A DNA stretch of 64,000 nt, from contig NZ_CP060496.1 of assembly GCF_014400405.1 (NCBI RefSeq), forward strand, positions 1,798,001-1,862,000. Reading direction: 5' to 3'. Positions 21,801 through 31,808 of this stretch are shown here, in pieces. Under the pieces are notes generated by a model. The model was not told the DNA's origin, did no database searches, and saw only the letters and a program-made list of their open reading frames with translations. Source of the DNA: Brachybacterium sp. Z12. Lineage in GTDB: Bacteria > Actinomycetota > Actinomycetes > Actinomycetales > Dermabacteraceae. Within the stretch, counting starts at the first letter, position 1; each line of letters begins with the position of its first letter. The position numbers and the translations under genes are program-made.

Positions 21801-22673
21801 TCAGGCGCCTCCCAGCGGATCCACCACACCGAATCCGAGCAATGCCAGCAGCACCAGGCCCGCGCCGACGCGGTAGATGACGAACATCAGGTACGAACGG
21901 GTCTCGATCACGCGCATGAACCAGACGATCACCGCGTAGCCGAGGACGAAGGCCACCACGGTCGCGACCACCATCGCCAGGAGCGAGGGCTCCCCCGCGG
22001 CCGCCGCCGCGGCCCGCCCGTCGGCCGTCAGGAGCACCGGCACCTCCTGGGCGGCCTTGTACAGCCCGGAGGCGAACACTGCCGGCACCGCGAGCAGGAA
22101 GGCGTAGCGGGCGGCCGCCTGCCGGGTGTACCCCATGAGCAGTCCTGCGGTGATCGTGCCGCCGGACCGGGAGACGCCCGGGATGAGGGCGAGGGCCTGG
22201 GCCAGGCCGAAGATGATGCCGTCGCGGACGGTGAGCTCCTTGAGCTCCTTGCGCTGCGGGGCGATGCGGTCCGCCATGCCCAGGAGGAGCCCGAAGACGA
22301 TCAGCATGATCGCGGTGATGTAGAGGTTCCGCAGGGTGTGATCGATCTGATCTTCGAAGAGGAGACCCAGCACACCGATCGGGATCGAGCCGATGATCAC
22401 CAGCCAGCCCATCCGGACATCGGGGTCGGAGTGCGGGACCTTCCCCGCGAGCGCCTTGAACCATCTGCCGATGATGCGGGTGATGTCCGACCAGAAGTAG
22501 ATCAGCACCGCCGCTTCGGTGCCGAGCTGGATGATCGCGGTGAACGCGGCGCCCGGATCCTGCCCGGGGTTCATCAGCTCTCCGGCCACGCGCACGTGCG
22601 CGCTCGAGGAGATCGGGAGGAACTCGGTCAACGCCTGGACCAGGCCCAGGATCACCGCCTCGATGAACGACAT
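21801..22673 (-). CDS. uppP: Undecaprenyl-diphosphatase
   Basis: Membrane enzyme recycling the C55 lipid carrier for cell-wall synthesis; it also confers bacitracin resistance. Intact, 290 residues. The catalytic motifs are visible: [13 protein letters not shown] near residue 18 and [19 protein letters not shown] near 165. Eight or so hydrophobic segments. The ATG at 22671-22673 is preferred to the upstream GTG because a GAGGAG site lies five bases before it. Confidence 0.95.
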   Translation of the reverse strand: MSFIEAVILGLVQALTEFLPISSSAHVRVAGELMNPGQDPGAAFTAIIQLGTEAAVLIYFWSDITRIIGRWFKALAGKVPHSDPDVRMGWLVIIGSIPIGVLGLLFEDQIDHTLRNLYITAIMLIVFGLLLGMADRIAPQRKELKELTVRDGIIFGLAQALALIPGVSRSGGTITAGLLMGYTRQAAARYAFLLAVPAVFASGLYKAAQEVPVLLTADGRAAAAAAGEPSLLAMVVATVVAFVLGYAVIVWFMRVIETRSYLMFVIYRVGAGLVLLALLGFGVVDPLGGA

Positions 22674-22743
22674 GAACACTCCTCGATGGCTTCAGGGGGC
22701 TGTCCGCGCCGCGCAGGGACGGTGCCGGACCCCGGACAGAGTA

Positions 22744-22774
22744 CGCGGCGCCGGGCAGTGGGCCCGGCGCCGCG
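22744..22774 (-). terminator. GC hairpin after the Asp-rich gene
   Basis: Perfect 13-base inverted repeat (22744-22756 and 22762-22774) with a five-base loop, between the stop of the Asp-rich ORF and the start of uppP. Probably a transcription terminator; there is no U-run. Confidence 0.6.
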
Positions 22775-22836
22775 CAGCGGAGCAGTGGTGAAGACTACGT
22801 GGAGGTGCGGAGACGTACGGAGGAGGGCCTCAGCGC

Positions 22837-23169
22837 TCAGCGCGCGGAGTCCTCGTCGCCATCGTCCTCGTAGTCCTCATCGTCGTAGTCGTCATCGTCA
22901 TCGTCATCGTCCTCGTCGAAGTCGTCGAGATCGTCGAAGTCGTCATCATCATCGTCATCATCGTCGTCGTCGTCGAAGACGATCAGCGGGGTGGCGACGT
23001 CGTAGGCGTCGAAGAGGGCGTCGTCGTAGGTGTCGAAGGCGGTGGCGAGGCGCTCGGTGGCGGAGTCCAGGGCGGGATCGTCGTCACCCCGCGAGGCGGC
23101 GGCGGCCTCGTAGTGACGTTCGAGGGCAGCGATCAGCGCAGCAAGAGCGGAGCGAGGATCCGTGTTCAT
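22837..23169 (-). CDS. Asp-rich acidic protein, function unknown
   Basis: 110-residue protein not recognised as a known family. Residues 1-65 look like an alpha-helical domain (LAALIAALERHYEAAAAS). After PLIVF the rest is almost only Asp with some Glu, Tyr and Phe, in two blocks of consecutive Asp near residues 66-77 and 88-95. The coding DNA there is a GAC/GAT run. The charge would be strongly negative, suggesting metal or basic-protein binding, but no function is claimed. It lies between uppP and the divergent DUF5703 gene. Confidence 0.6.
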   Translation of the reverse strand: MNTDPRSALAALIAALERHYEAAAASRGDDDPALDSATERLATAFDTYDDALFDAYDVATPLIVFDDDDDDDDDDDDFDDLDDFDEDDDDDDDDYDDEDYEDDGDEDSAR

Positions 23170-23301
23170 GGTTGGACGGTACCCCGTCTGGCGGCAGAAT
23201 GGACAGTGGAGCCGTGCTCGTCATGATCACGAATCCGCCGCAGTCGCAGCAGCCCCGCGGGCCATTGCTGTCGCTGGTCACCGAGCACAGGAGGAAATCT
23301 G

Positions 23302-23580
23302 TTGATCCGACCGCGCACCCCTCTCGTCGCCGGGGTCCAGCACGTGAGCGATCCCCGCGGGTGGCGGGACCTGCCCGTCGAGCGCGGTCGGCGCGCGGCG
23401 GACTACGAGTTCCAGATCTTCACGGTGCCGCGCGGCATCTCCTTCGGGCAGGTGCGCGCCGAGCTGGCCGAGCAGGCCGAGTATGGCAGGTGGGAGCATG
23501 CCCGCACCCGTCTGTACATCGGCGGTGGGAAGAAGGTCTGGATGCGCCGCCGCATCATCCGGGTGCAGTCCACGCTCTAG
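23302..23580 (+). CDS. DUF5703 family protein
   Basis: 92-residue conserved actinobacterial protein of unknown function. The family core is visible: DYEFQIFTVPRGISFGQVRA, then YGRWEHARTRLYIGGGKKVW and the terminal MRRRIIRVQSTL. The start is TTG at 23302, chosen because a full AGGAGG ribosome site lies seven bases before it. No membrane segments. It is divergent from the Asp-rich gene. Confidence 0.85.
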   Translation: MIRPRTPLVAGVQHVSDPRGWRDLPVERGRRAADYEFQIFTVPRGISFGQVRAELAEQAEYGRWEHARTRLYIGGGKKVWMRRRIIRVQSTL

Positions 23581-23677
23581 CAGCCCCCAGGCCAGTCCGG
23601 CCGGAGCCGGGAGGGCGGTTGTCCACAGTGCACCGCGGAAACCTGCCGCGCCCGCCCGTGTCTGGTCCAATGGCCTG

Positions 23678-24181
23678 GTGCCCGAGAGCTCCCCGCTGCT
23701 GATCGCTGTGCTGCTGGTGGTGTACCTGCCGCCCGCGGTGGTGCTGTCATGGGTCGATGGCCGGGAGCGTCGGTTGCCGAACCGCTGGGTCGCCGGCCTC
23801 ACCGCGGGGGTGGGCCTCTCGCTGCTGCTGCTCGCCCTGATGGTTCCCGAGCTCAGGCCGGGCCTGCGCACCGCCGCGGTGCTCGCGCTGGTGCTCGGGA
23901 TCGGGGCGATCCTGGTGAGCCTGCTCGCTCCCCCGCTGCTGGGCATGGGAGATGCGAAGACGGTGCCGGTGGTGGTGGGGATGTCCGCCGCGCTGGGCGG
24001 AGAGGTGCTGATCGCCGGTCTGCTGGGAGTCGCCCTGGTGGGCGGTGCTGTCGGGACGGCGGTGATCGCGGTGACCCGTCGCGCGGGGGTGCGTTTCGCT
24101 CTGGGGCCGGTGCTCCTTGCCTGCCCGTTCCTGGGGCTGCTGGGCGCTCCCCTGGTGGGTGCCGCACTCGGCACCGGCTGA
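23678..24181 (+). CDS. A24-type prepilin peptidase-like membrane protein
   Basis: About 167 residues with several membrane helices. Type-4 prepilin peptidase features are an Asp in the first loop (SWVDGRERRLPNRWVAG) and LGMGDAKTVPVVVGM, matching the GxGD active-site motif. It lacks the N-terminal methyltransferase part of full-length PilD. GTG 23678 is the likely start. No pilin genes are nearby, so its substrate is unknown. It converges on the SpoU methyltransferase gene, five bases away. Confidence 0.75.
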   Translation: MPESSPLLIAVLLVVYLPPAVVLSWVDGRERRLPNRWVAGLTAGVGLSLLLLALMVPELRPGLRTAAVLALVLGIGAILVSLLAPPLLGMGDAKTVPVVVGMSAALGGEVLIAGLLGVALVGGAVGTAVIAVTRRAGVRFALGPVLLACPFLGLLGAPLVGAALGTG

Positions 24182-24186
24182 GCCGC

Positions 24187-25063
24187 TCAGCTGGCCGTGA
24201 CCCCTGCGCGGCGCTGACGCCGGGTCTCGTACAGCGCGATCGAGCCTGCCACGGAGGCGTTCAGCGAGGAGGCGCTTCCGGTCATCGGGATCTCCGCGAC
24301 CACGTCGCAGGCCTCCCTCCAACCGGCGCTCATCCCGGTCGTCTCGTTGCCCAGCACCAGCAGCGTGGGGCCGGTCAGGTCGGTATCCGCGAGCTCGTTC
24401 CCGCCGGCCTCGTCGAGGCCGACCACGGTCCACGGCTCACCGAGGTCGCGTCGACCATCGATCCAGCTCATCACCTCGCGGTGGGAGGGCAGGCGCAGCA
24501 CCGGCATCGCGAAGAGGGAGCCGGTGCTCGCGCGGATCGCTGCGGGATCCCAGGCGTCCGCGGAGCGCCCGGTGATCAGCAGCCCGTCGGCGCCGAGGGC
24601 GTCGACCGAGCGTGCCAGCGAGCCGATGTTGCCCGGGCTGGAGGGGCGGTCGAAGGCGACCAGCACGGTGGAGGCCGTCAGGGTGAGGCGCTGCGGATCA
24701 TCGGAGGGCACGGCCGCGAGCGCCAGGAGCTCCGGTGAGCCGTCGTCGCGCTCGCCCAGCTCCGCCATCAGCTCGGGGGCGAGCACCACCACCGGTGCAG
24801 GAGGGTTCTCCAGCAGCTGCTGCGCCCAGCGTGAGGGCTGGTCCCGGCCGTCGGAGAGCAGCGCCCGGATCTCGACGCCGTGGGCGATGGCCTGGGAGAT
24901 CGGGCGCACCCCTGGATGAGCATCTCGCCGGTGCGGGTGCGTTTGGTGCGGTTGGTCAGCAGTGCCTGCCACTGCTGGAACAGAGCGTTGCGTCGCGCGA
25001 TGTGTGCCGGCAGCGCCGGGGTGCCCCGGGGCCGCTGCGCGAAGAGGACTGCTTCTCGTTCAT
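24187..25063 (-). CDS. SpoU/TrmH-family RNA 2'-O-methyltransferase
   Basis: RNA ribose methyltransferase of about 292 residues. The SPOUT domain shows VAFDRPSSPGNIGSLARSVD (motif 1), LLVLGNETTGMSAGWREAC (motif 2) and PMTGSASSLNASVAGSIALYE (motif 3, knot). An N-terminal RNA-binding domain comes first. The start ATG (25061-25063) overlaps the trmL stop as ATGA. Two missing bases, one near 25035-25055 and one near 24910-24914, join MNEKQ to the segments RRNALFQQWQALLTNRT and GVRPISQAIAHG. The exact RNA target is not known. Confidence 0.87.
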
Positions 25064-25527
25064 GCTCCGGCTCCGTCGTAGCTGAGCTGCCGCCAGGCCT
25101 CGTACACCGCGATCGAGACCGCGTTGGCGAGGTTCAGCGAGCGCCGGGCGGGAAGCATCGGGATCCGGACCCTCGAGGTGATACGCGGGTGAGCCATGAC
25201 CTCCTCGGGCAGGCCTGTCGGCTCCGTCCCGAACAGAAGCACGTCCTCGCGGCGGTATTCGATGCTCTCGAAGGACACGTCCGTGCCTGAGCTGAAGGCG
25301 AACACCCGTGCCTCGGGCACCGCGGCGAAGGCCTGCTCGATGCCCGGATGGATGCTGACATCAGCGAGATCGTGATAGTCGAGCCCGGCACGGCGCAGCT
25401 TGGCGTCCTCCAGGTCGAAGCCGAGCGGCTCGATCAGGTGCAGGCGGGCGCCGGTGACGGCCGAGAGCCGGATCGCGTTGCCGGTGTTGCCGGCGATCGC
25501 GGGCTCGTGGAGGAAGACGTGGACCAT
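25060..25527 (-). CDS. trmL: tRNA (cytidine/uridine-34-2'-O)-methyltransferase
   Basis: Single-domain SPOUT methyltransferase of 155 residues acting on the wobble base of certain tRNAs-Leu in well-studied bacteria. Intact. Motifs: VFLHEPAIAGNTGNAIRLSA, LLFGTEPTGLPEEVM, and MLPARRSLNLANAVSIAVYE (knot). It overlaps the next gene, another SPOUT methyltransferase, by ATGA, so the two are made together. Confidence 0.93.
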   Translation of the reverse strand: MVHVFLHEPAIAGNTGNAIRLSAVTGARLHLIEPLGFDLEDAKLRRAGLDYHDLADVSIHPGIEQAFAAVPEARVFAFSSGTDVSFESIEYRREDVLLFGTEPTGLPEEVMAHPRITSRVRIPMLPARRSLNLANAVSIAVYEAWRQLSYDGAGA

Positions 25528-25552
25528 GCCGGAGATTCTTCCACGCCGGTGC

Positions 25553-26783
25553 TCACGGAGAGATCGCGAGCAGTTCGCCGCCGGGGGTCTCGAGCCGGAA
25601 GGGGCCCTGGCCGGTGGCCGGGATCACCACGCGCTGCCCGTGCAGGAGCCGGGCCCGTCCCTCGAGGTCGCGCAGCACGGTGCCGTCGGCGCCGATGGCG
25701 ATCAGCTCGTCCTCGCGCCTCACGAGCGCCGGAGCGTCCGGGGTGGGCAGCGTGGTCAGGGCTGTGCGGCCCGCGCGTGCGGCGTCGAGGATCGCCTCCG
25801 GACTGCGGTCCTCCGCAGCGACCCAGGTGGTCGGCGTTCCCGGGAGGTAGCCGTGGCGGGGGTGGTGGTAGTCGCTGCCGCCTAGCAGGATCGTCCCGCG
25901 CGGCCACCGCGAAAGCAGCGCCCACGGTGCGGTGGCGGTGCGCTCGAGGAACCAGCTGACATGCCACAGCTCGAGGGCGGGCGGCAGGACAGCGAGCGGA
26001 TGCTGCCAGGCGTTGTCATCGGCGAGGGGTGGTTGACGCTGAGCAGGCCGCCCTCACGTTCCACCTGTGTGCGCCAGTGGGAGGGGTCGCGGCGGAAGTC
26101 GACCCAGGAGATATCCCCCAGCGCGTTGGCGTGGCCGCGCGGGGTGGTGACCTCCTGGCCCGGAAGCAGCGTGATCCCGTGCCGCGCCCCGACGCTGCTG
26201 AGATGCGGCAGGTGGGAGACCGTGTTGTGCTCGGTGACGGCGAGGAAGTCCAGCCCGTGCCCGGCGGCGAGGGCGGCGAGCTCATCGAGGGACTGCTCGC
26301 CGTCGGAATGGGTGGAATGGCTGTGGAAATCGCCGGCCAGCCAGGTCAGGCCCGGGGCTGCGGGCAGAGCCCGTGCACTGGCCCGGGGCGTCTCGGCGCG
26401 AGCGCGGGCGAGCGGCTCCGGAGGGATCGGTGAGAGAGCCGGCAGGTGGATCTCGACCGTGACCGGCAGCGGCGCTGCCGGCATGCGGTACAGGCCCAGC
26501 TGGACATCCCAGCGGCCGGGCTCGAGCCCCCGGGGAGGTAGCCGGGGGTGGCGGCGTCGTGCCGGATGACGAAGCGGTCGCGTGCAGCTCCGGACCATCC
26601 GCGCCAGCCGCCCGGGCCTTCGAGCCCGAGGTCGATCGTGGCCGCCTCGCGGTCATGGATCAGATGCACCTCGAGGCTCGGGGTCCCTGCGGGCACATCG
26701 AACGCCACCGTGTGCACGGGATGCTCCAGCTGCTGCTCGAGACCCAGCTCGAGCCGATGCACGATCGGGGTTGTGCTCACCAC
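25553..26783 (-). CDS. CehA/McbA-type PHP-domain metallohydrolase
   Basis: About 410 residues. An N-terminal beta-rich region (VAFDVPAGTPSLEVHLIHD...) precedes a PHP domain with the metal-binding GDFHSHSTHSDGEQSLDEL, FLAVTEHNTVSHLPHL and later LLSVNHP and GGSDYHHPRHGYL. The PHP fold hydrolyses phosphoesters. CehA/McbA members act on varied substrates, so the substrate is open. Two missing bases, near 26535 and 26030, join three segments. The start overlaps the end of the ChbG-like gene by 7 bases, forming part of a three-gene run with it and the MFS gene. Confidence 0.8.
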
Positions 26784-27595
26784 TCCTCCACCAGTTCGAT
26801 CTTCTCCGTGTCCAGCGCTCGCCGCCAGTGCGGATCCTGGAGCAGGCGTGCTTCCCAGGTCCTCACCTCCGGGATCCCGGGCCCGGGGCCCGAAGGATGC
26901 AGGAACAGTTCGCTGGTGCCCTCCGGGAGTCGGCGCAGCCCGTCGATCAGCTCGGCCCGCAGGGCCTGGTATCCGCCATGATCAGCGGTGGTGCGGCGGC
27001 TGGTCAGGAGCGCGTCGGGCAGCCGTACCCCATGGGCATCGGCCAGCTCCACCGCTTCACGGTGTCGTACCCCTACCCAGGGCTCGAGACCGGATCCCGG
27101 GTGATGAACGGGCTCCCGCGGGAAGCGGAAACTGAGCCGATGTTCTGCGCACCAGGCGAGCACCATCGGCAGCAGCTGCTCACCACCGCGCAGTCCGTAG
27201 AGGACGCCGGCGTGGGAGTCGGCCGTACGGGGTTCCAACCCTGCACGGTGCATCCAATCCAGCTGGGCATCCAACTCGGCCCGCACCTGCTCGGGATCAG
27301 CGGTGAGCTCGACCCGGCGGGCGTCGGCGGGCAGATCGCCCTGTTCGTCACGCAGCGTCGCCCCGGCGGTCAGCGGTCGCCAGGGGCCGGGCCCTGCATC
27401 ACTGGTCAGCGTGAGGTGGAGCTGCGGATCGACACCGCTGGAACGGAACGTCTCCACGGCCTGCGCTGCATGCGGTGAGACCGGGATCAGCGTGGCCCGG
27501 GTGATCGCTCCGGCGAGGTGCAGAGCGTGGATGGCCGCGGTCCCGGCATGGTCGCGTCCCAGGTCATCGGCGGTGATGACGAGGCGCCGGGTCAC
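26777..27595 (-). CDS. ChbG/YdjC-type carbohydrate deacetylase
   Basis: About 272 residues. The N-terminus VTRRLVITADDLGRDHAG holds the Asp pair of the YdjC metal site, and DSHAGVLYGL supplies a metal-binding His. Family members remove acetyl groups from N-acetylated oligosaccharides such as diacetylchitobiose. The GTG at 27593-27595 is chosen because it overlaps the MFS stop as GTGA; the frame itself extends further up. Its position between an MFS_2 sugar-type transporter and a PHP hydrolase suggests a carbohydrate uptake and breakdown unit. Confidence 0.83.
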   Translation of the reverse strand: MTRRLVITADDLGRDHAGTAAIHALHLAGAITRATLIPVSPHAAQAVETFRSSGVDPQLHLTLTSDAGPGPWRPLTAGATLRDEQGDLPADARRVELTADPEQVRAELDAQLDWMHRAGLEPRTADSHAGVLYGLRGGEQLLPMVLAWCAEHRLSFRFPREPVHHPGSGLEPWVGVRHREAVELADAHGVRLPDALLTSRRTTADHGGYQALRAELIDGLRRLPEGTSELFLHPSGPGPGIPEVRTWEARLLQDPHWRRALDTEKIELVEEW

Positions 27596-28997
27596 GGTCC
27601 GCTCCGGGAGTTCGCGAGCTGCGACGACTCCGACGGAGGCGGTGGGACCCGGATGAACCGGGAGGCGATCGCACCGATGCTGCAGAGGATGAACGGATAG
27701 ACGCACAGGTAGACCCGGAACGCCTGTCCGGGGTCCGTGCCCGGATCATCTCCGGAGTAGTAGCCGTACAGCAGCCCGAGGGAGGCCAGCGCTACTCCGG
27801 TGACCGCGCCGTTGAGCCGGCCGAACACGCCGAAGGCGGAGAGGAACAGCCCCTCGCGGTGCACCCCGTTGCGCGCGGCGTCGAGATCGAGGACCCGCGC
27901 GACGACCAGATCGTTGGTCGCCATCATCCCAGCCCACCCGAGCCCCAGCACCGCCCCAGCACCGAGCGCGGCCGGCAGAGATCCCGCGAAGTACATCAGG
28001 CCGAACGAGGCCCCGAGCACGAGGAACGCGATCCGCCAGGTGCGCAGCGCCCCGATCCGGGTGATCAGGCGCAGCCATCCGAACAGCGCCCCCGCGGCGA
28101 CCAGGATCACGACCCCCTGCAGCCCGAAGGCGTAGGCGACGGGCAGCTCGAGGGTGTAGCGGACGTACAGCTGCACCCCGGACAGCACGATCGCCAGGGC
28201 GATGCCGTAGCAGGCGCTGGTCAGGCCCACTGCCCAGAACAGGGGGTTCTTCAGGATCTGCATCACCGCCGGGAGCAGGCGCGGGCGATGCTCCTGGGCA
28301 TGCCGGGGTTCTCCCGCACCCCGAGCGCCATCACCGTGATCACCGCGACGGCGAGCAGCGCGTACAGGATCGCGGTGAGGGTGAAGCCCTCGGTGGTCTC
28401 CTCTGTCCCCAGCAGGGAGGTGGTCAGCACCGGTGTCAGTGCGAGGGAGATGATCATCGCGACCAGCTGGAAGGCCTGTCGGAGCACGTTGGCGAGCCCT
28501 CGGCGCCGTTCGGTCGGGAACAGCTCGGGCAGCAGCGCTCCGTAGTTGGCGTTCAGCATCGAGTCGAACAGCTCGGAGAGGATCGCGAAAACGGCGAACC
28601 AAAGCACCAGCGCGAGGCCGTCGAGGGCCGACGGCGGGCTGAACAGGGCGATCATCGATGCGGCGAGCAGGGGTGCACCGATCAGCAGCCAGGGTCGTCG
28701 GCGCCCGAAACGGGTGCGGGTGCGGTCGGAGAGGTAGCCCAGCAGCGGGTTGTCGATCGCATCGATGACCGCGTAGAGCACCATCACCACGGCGTAGGCG
28801 CGAACATCGAGGCCCAGGATGTCCACGTAGAACAGCACGATCGAGCTCTTGATCATGGTGATCGGGATGGAGGTGCCGAACATCCCCAGGGCGTAGCGCC
28901 ACGGCGGAGTACGCTCGAGCGTCGCCGCGGCGGGAAGGGGCGCTGCGTCCGGCGATGCTGCCACGGCGGTTCCTTGCCTCGGAGGTGTCGCTCGCAT
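27592..28997 (-). CDS. GPH/MFS_2-type sugar transporter
   Basis: Twelve-helix symporter of about 468 residues. Family features are GYLSDRTRTRFGRRRPWLL in the first half (GPH-type DRTR loop) and FGLQGVVILVAAGALFGWL in the second. MelB-like proteins move sugars with cations. One missing base near 28283 joins the halves. The stop overlaps the ChbG-like start as GTGA, so transporter and enzyme are coupled. The sugar is unknown; deacetylase partnership hints at an N-acetylated sugar. Confidence 0.87.
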
Positions 28998-29043
28998 CGT
29001 AGCGGTGGGCGTGCGGGCGCATGGCCGAACTCCGGGGATGCGA

Positions 29044-29076
29044 AGAACCCCGATCCACTGAGTGGATCGGGGTTCT
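29044..29076 (-). terminator. Hairpin downstream of tRNA-Leu
   Basis: Almost perfect palindrome with 16-base arms around one central base (29044-29059 and 29061-29076), 8 bases after the tRNA 3' end. On the minus strand the stem is followed by a short TTC run. It is a probable terminator of the tRNA transcript. Confidence 0.75.
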
Positions 29077-29083
29077 CATCGCG

Positions 29084-29169
29084 TGTCCGGAGGGGGACTT
29101 GAACCCCCACGCCCGATAAAGGGCACTAGCACCTCAAGCTAGCGCGTCTACCAATTCCGCCACCCGGAC
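29084..29169 (-). tRNA. tRNA-Leu, anticodon GAG
   Basis: 86-nt class II tRNA on the minus strand. The acceptor stem pairs GTCCGGG with CTCCGGAC and the discriminator is A. The anticodon arm CTAGC-TTGAGGT-GCTAG gives anticodon GAG, reading CUC/CUU. The long variable arm and the T arm GGTTCAAGTCC are present. No CCA is encoded. It is alone between a transporter and a hypothetical gene; no integrase lies next to it. Confidence 0.95.
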
Positions 29170-29262
29170 AGGTGGCCGCTCGTAGCGACTAGAGAAGATT
29201 AGCACGCACGCGAGGGTGGTTCGCACCCGAAAGCGGCCCTGCCAGGGGGAACGTGAAGACAA

Positions 29263-29688
29263 TCACGCCGACGCCACGACGCGGCCGTCCTCCATCACGC
29301 CATGGAGCAGCGCCAGCACGGCGCCGACGCGTGCGGACAGCTCGGCGCCCGGGTCCGGCAGGCGCTCGGCGAGATCCTGGAGCGCTGCGGCGCAAAGAAC
29401 GGTCATCGTGGGGTCCGGGGCATCGAGCAGCTCCGGCTCCCACCCGCCCATGGTGTCGAGGAGAGCGGAGAGCTCGTCCGCCGCGGCATGGCGGTTCTCG
29501 GACAGCAGCTCCACCCGGGCCCGCGCGGCCAGCGCCGTGCACAGGCGCAGCATCGGCGTGGACACGGAGGCGTCGAGACGGGAGGGATGGGATATCTCGG
29601 CACGGTGAGGCCCGATCACGGCGGGCTTCCCGGAGGCAGCCGTCGTCATGGCGGCGATCCGCTCGTCCACTGCTCGCTCCAGCTCCAT
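29263..29688 (-). CDS. Hypothetical alpha-helical protein
   Basis: 141 residues, not recognised. The sequence is alanine- and leucine-rich and looks all-helical (LRLCTALAARARVELLSEN, TVLCAAALQDLAERLP), without signal peptide or membrane helices. The ATG 29686-29688 has a GAGGAA site nine bases upstream. It lies between aroE and tRNA-Leu on the same strand. Codon use matches its neighbours. Confidence 0.6.
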   Translation of the reverse strand: MELERAVDERIAAMTTAASGKPAVIGPHRAEISHPSRLDASVSTPMLRLCTALAARARVELLSENRHAAADELSALLDTMGGWEPELLDAPDPTMTVLCAAALQDLAERLPDPGAELSARVGAVLALLHGVMEDGRVVASA

Positions 29689-29781
29689 GAGTGAGTTCCT
29701 CGTGCTCGTTCCCGGGCCCGGCAAGGGCCGTGCGACACCGGTCACTTTACCCTTGCTTTACCCGGTGGGACAAGCGCGGGT

Positions 29782-30638
29782 TCACATCCCGGTGCTGCGG
29801 TGCCGGCGCTCCAGCTCCGTGCGTGCCGCGGCGAGCATCCGCTCCACCGGCGCCGCGGGGACGCCGAGCATCGAGCGGAGCTGCATATCGGCCTGATGGG
29901 CGAGCATCTCGAGTCCGTCGGCGACCTCTCCCCGGCACGCTGGACCACTGCCGCGATCGGCGCCGGCCAGGGGTCGTAGAGCACGTCGAGCAGCACTCCC
30001 GGTGCGGGGAGGGAGGCACGCGCCTGCCACTGCTCGGCGACGGAGCGTGCGCCGTCGATCGCCAGCGCGCTCACGACGGCGTCCGCCGACAGCACCTCGT
30101 GGTGCCGTTCCCACGGGATCTGGGTCACGACTACGTCGTGGGAGCGTGCGAACTGCTCGAGCGGGGCGAGCTTGTGGGGGCTGCGCGCGGTCAGCAGCAC
30201 CGTATGCGCACCGAGCTGGATGAGCGCGGCGAGGGCGCTCAGCGCGGTCGCTCCGGAGCCGAGCACGCCGCCCGTTCCCGGTGCCTCCGCGCCATGGTCG
30301 CGCAGCGCCGCGACGATGCCGTGGACGTCGTGGTTCTCGGCACGCCAGCCTCCGTCCACACGGATCAGGGTGTTCGAGATGCCCAGGCGGCGGGAGGTCG
30401 CGTCGGTCGCCGCCGCCAGCGCGAACGCCTCCGGCTTCCCGGGCATGGTCACGCTGAGTCCACGCAGCTCGCGCCCCGGTCCGCGTGCGAGGAAGTCCGC
30501 GAGCTCGCCGGAGCGCACCTCATGCCGTTCGTAGGCGGCGTCCTCGATGCCGAGCAGCTCGTAGGCGGTGCGGTGCAGGACGGGCGAGAGGGAGTGCTGG
30601 ACCGGTGAGCCGACGACCGCGAAACGTAGCGAGCTCAT
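29782..30638 (-). CDS. aroE: Shikimate dehydrogenase family protein
   Basis: NADP-dependent reduction of 3-dehydroshikimate in aromatic amino-acid synthesis. Landmarks: GSPVQHSLSPVLHRTAYELLG, LSVTMPGKPEAFALA with the catalytic Lys, AENHDVHGIVAAL with the catalytic Asp (His replaces the usual Thr before it), and GVLGSGATALSALAALIQLG as the nucleotide loop. The loop reads GSGATA, a slight change from GAGGAA. One missing base near 29935-29945 joins the C-terminal part. The start overlaps the mltG stop by ATGA. Confidence 0.9.
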
Positions 30639-31808
30639 CCCTTCGACGCCGCCCACGCCTGCCATTCCGCGACGTTCTCCTCGTGCTCCGCCCAGGTGGC
30701 GGCGAACTTGGTCTCGCCCGTGTCCGTGTTCACGCTGACGAAGTACAGCCAGTCACCCTCTGGCGGTGCATCGACCGCGTCGAGCGCGTTCGCACCGGGC
30801 GCGGCGATCGGGCCGGGCGGCAGACCGCCATAGCGGTAGGTGTTGTAGGGGCTGTCCGTGGCGCGCTCGGCGTCCGTGGTGCCCACGCTCGCGGACTTCC
30901 CCGTCACGTAGTGCACGGTGGAGTCGAACTGGAGCTTCATCGGGGATCCGTCGGCCTCGCCGGCTCCCTCGAGTCGGTTGCGGATGGTGCGCACGACCTT
31001 GCCGTAGTCCTCCGGGTTGCGCACCTCCATCTCGGCGAGGGAAGCGATGGTCAGCGACTCGTGCCAGTCCGCCTCGGCGATGCCGCGACCGGTGAGCTCC
31101 TTCTCCATGCGCTCCCACATCATCGTGATGACGTCCTCGGCGGTGGCGTCCTCGTAGATGTCGTACCGGCCCGGTGCGAGGTAGCCCTCGAGCGACTTCG
31201 CCGAGTTCTCGGGGATGCCGTAGCTGGTGTAGTCCTGCGCGGCTGCCTCGAAGTCCTCGACGGGGATGTCGGTCTCCGCGGCCAGCTGCTCCCAGATCTG
31301 GGCGACCCGCCTGCCCTCGGGGATGATCACGCGATGGCCGGCCAGGTTCTGCGGATCCAAGAGCGCATCGAGTGCGTCCGACGAGGTCATCTCGAGCTTC
31401 AGCTGGTAGATGCCCGGCTCGATGCGGGAGGCGTCGGGCGTGTTGGAGAAGATGTTCACGAAGGGGCCGGGGGTCTTGATCACGCCCTGCTCGACCAGCG
31501 TGCCGGCGATGTCGGTGCCGGTATCCCCCTCCGCGACCTCCACGATCGCCTCGCCGCTGCCGGGGCCGGGATAGTCCGCCGCCTCCTGCTCGACGTTGAC
31601 GTTGGAGGTGACCCAGCGATAGCCCTGGACTCCGCCGACCGCGATGCCGCCGACGACCAGGAGCACCAGGAGCACCGGCAGCACCACGGAAGAAACCGCC
31701 TCGCTTCGGTGCGCGACGTCTCCCCCGACCCGAGGGCCTCCCCTGCGGGGGCGAGCCCGGGCCCTGTGATTCTGCGAGCTCGTCGAAGGAGAGGTCCTCA
31801 TCGTTCAT
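30635..31808 (-). CDS. mltG: Endolytic murein transglycosylase
   Basis: Single-pass membrane enzyme that cuts new glycan strands and sets their length. A short cytoplasmic part is followed by one helix (VVLPVLLVLLVVGGIAVGG), a LysM-like region (IVEVAEGDTGTDIAGTLVEQ) and the YceG domain with LEGYLAPGRYDI, IASLAEMEVRNPEDYG containing the catalytic Glu, and YNTYRYGGLPPGPI. The N-terminus MNDEDLSFDELAE is in another frame; two missing bases between about 31735 and 31775 join it. It overlaps both ruvX and aroE by ATGA-type junctions, the standard alaS-ruvX-mltG-aroE order. Confidence 0.94.

Noticed and set aside
29084-29169. tRNA-Leu as an element attachment site
   Set aside because: No integrase is next to it and no repeat of its 3' end was noticed nearby.
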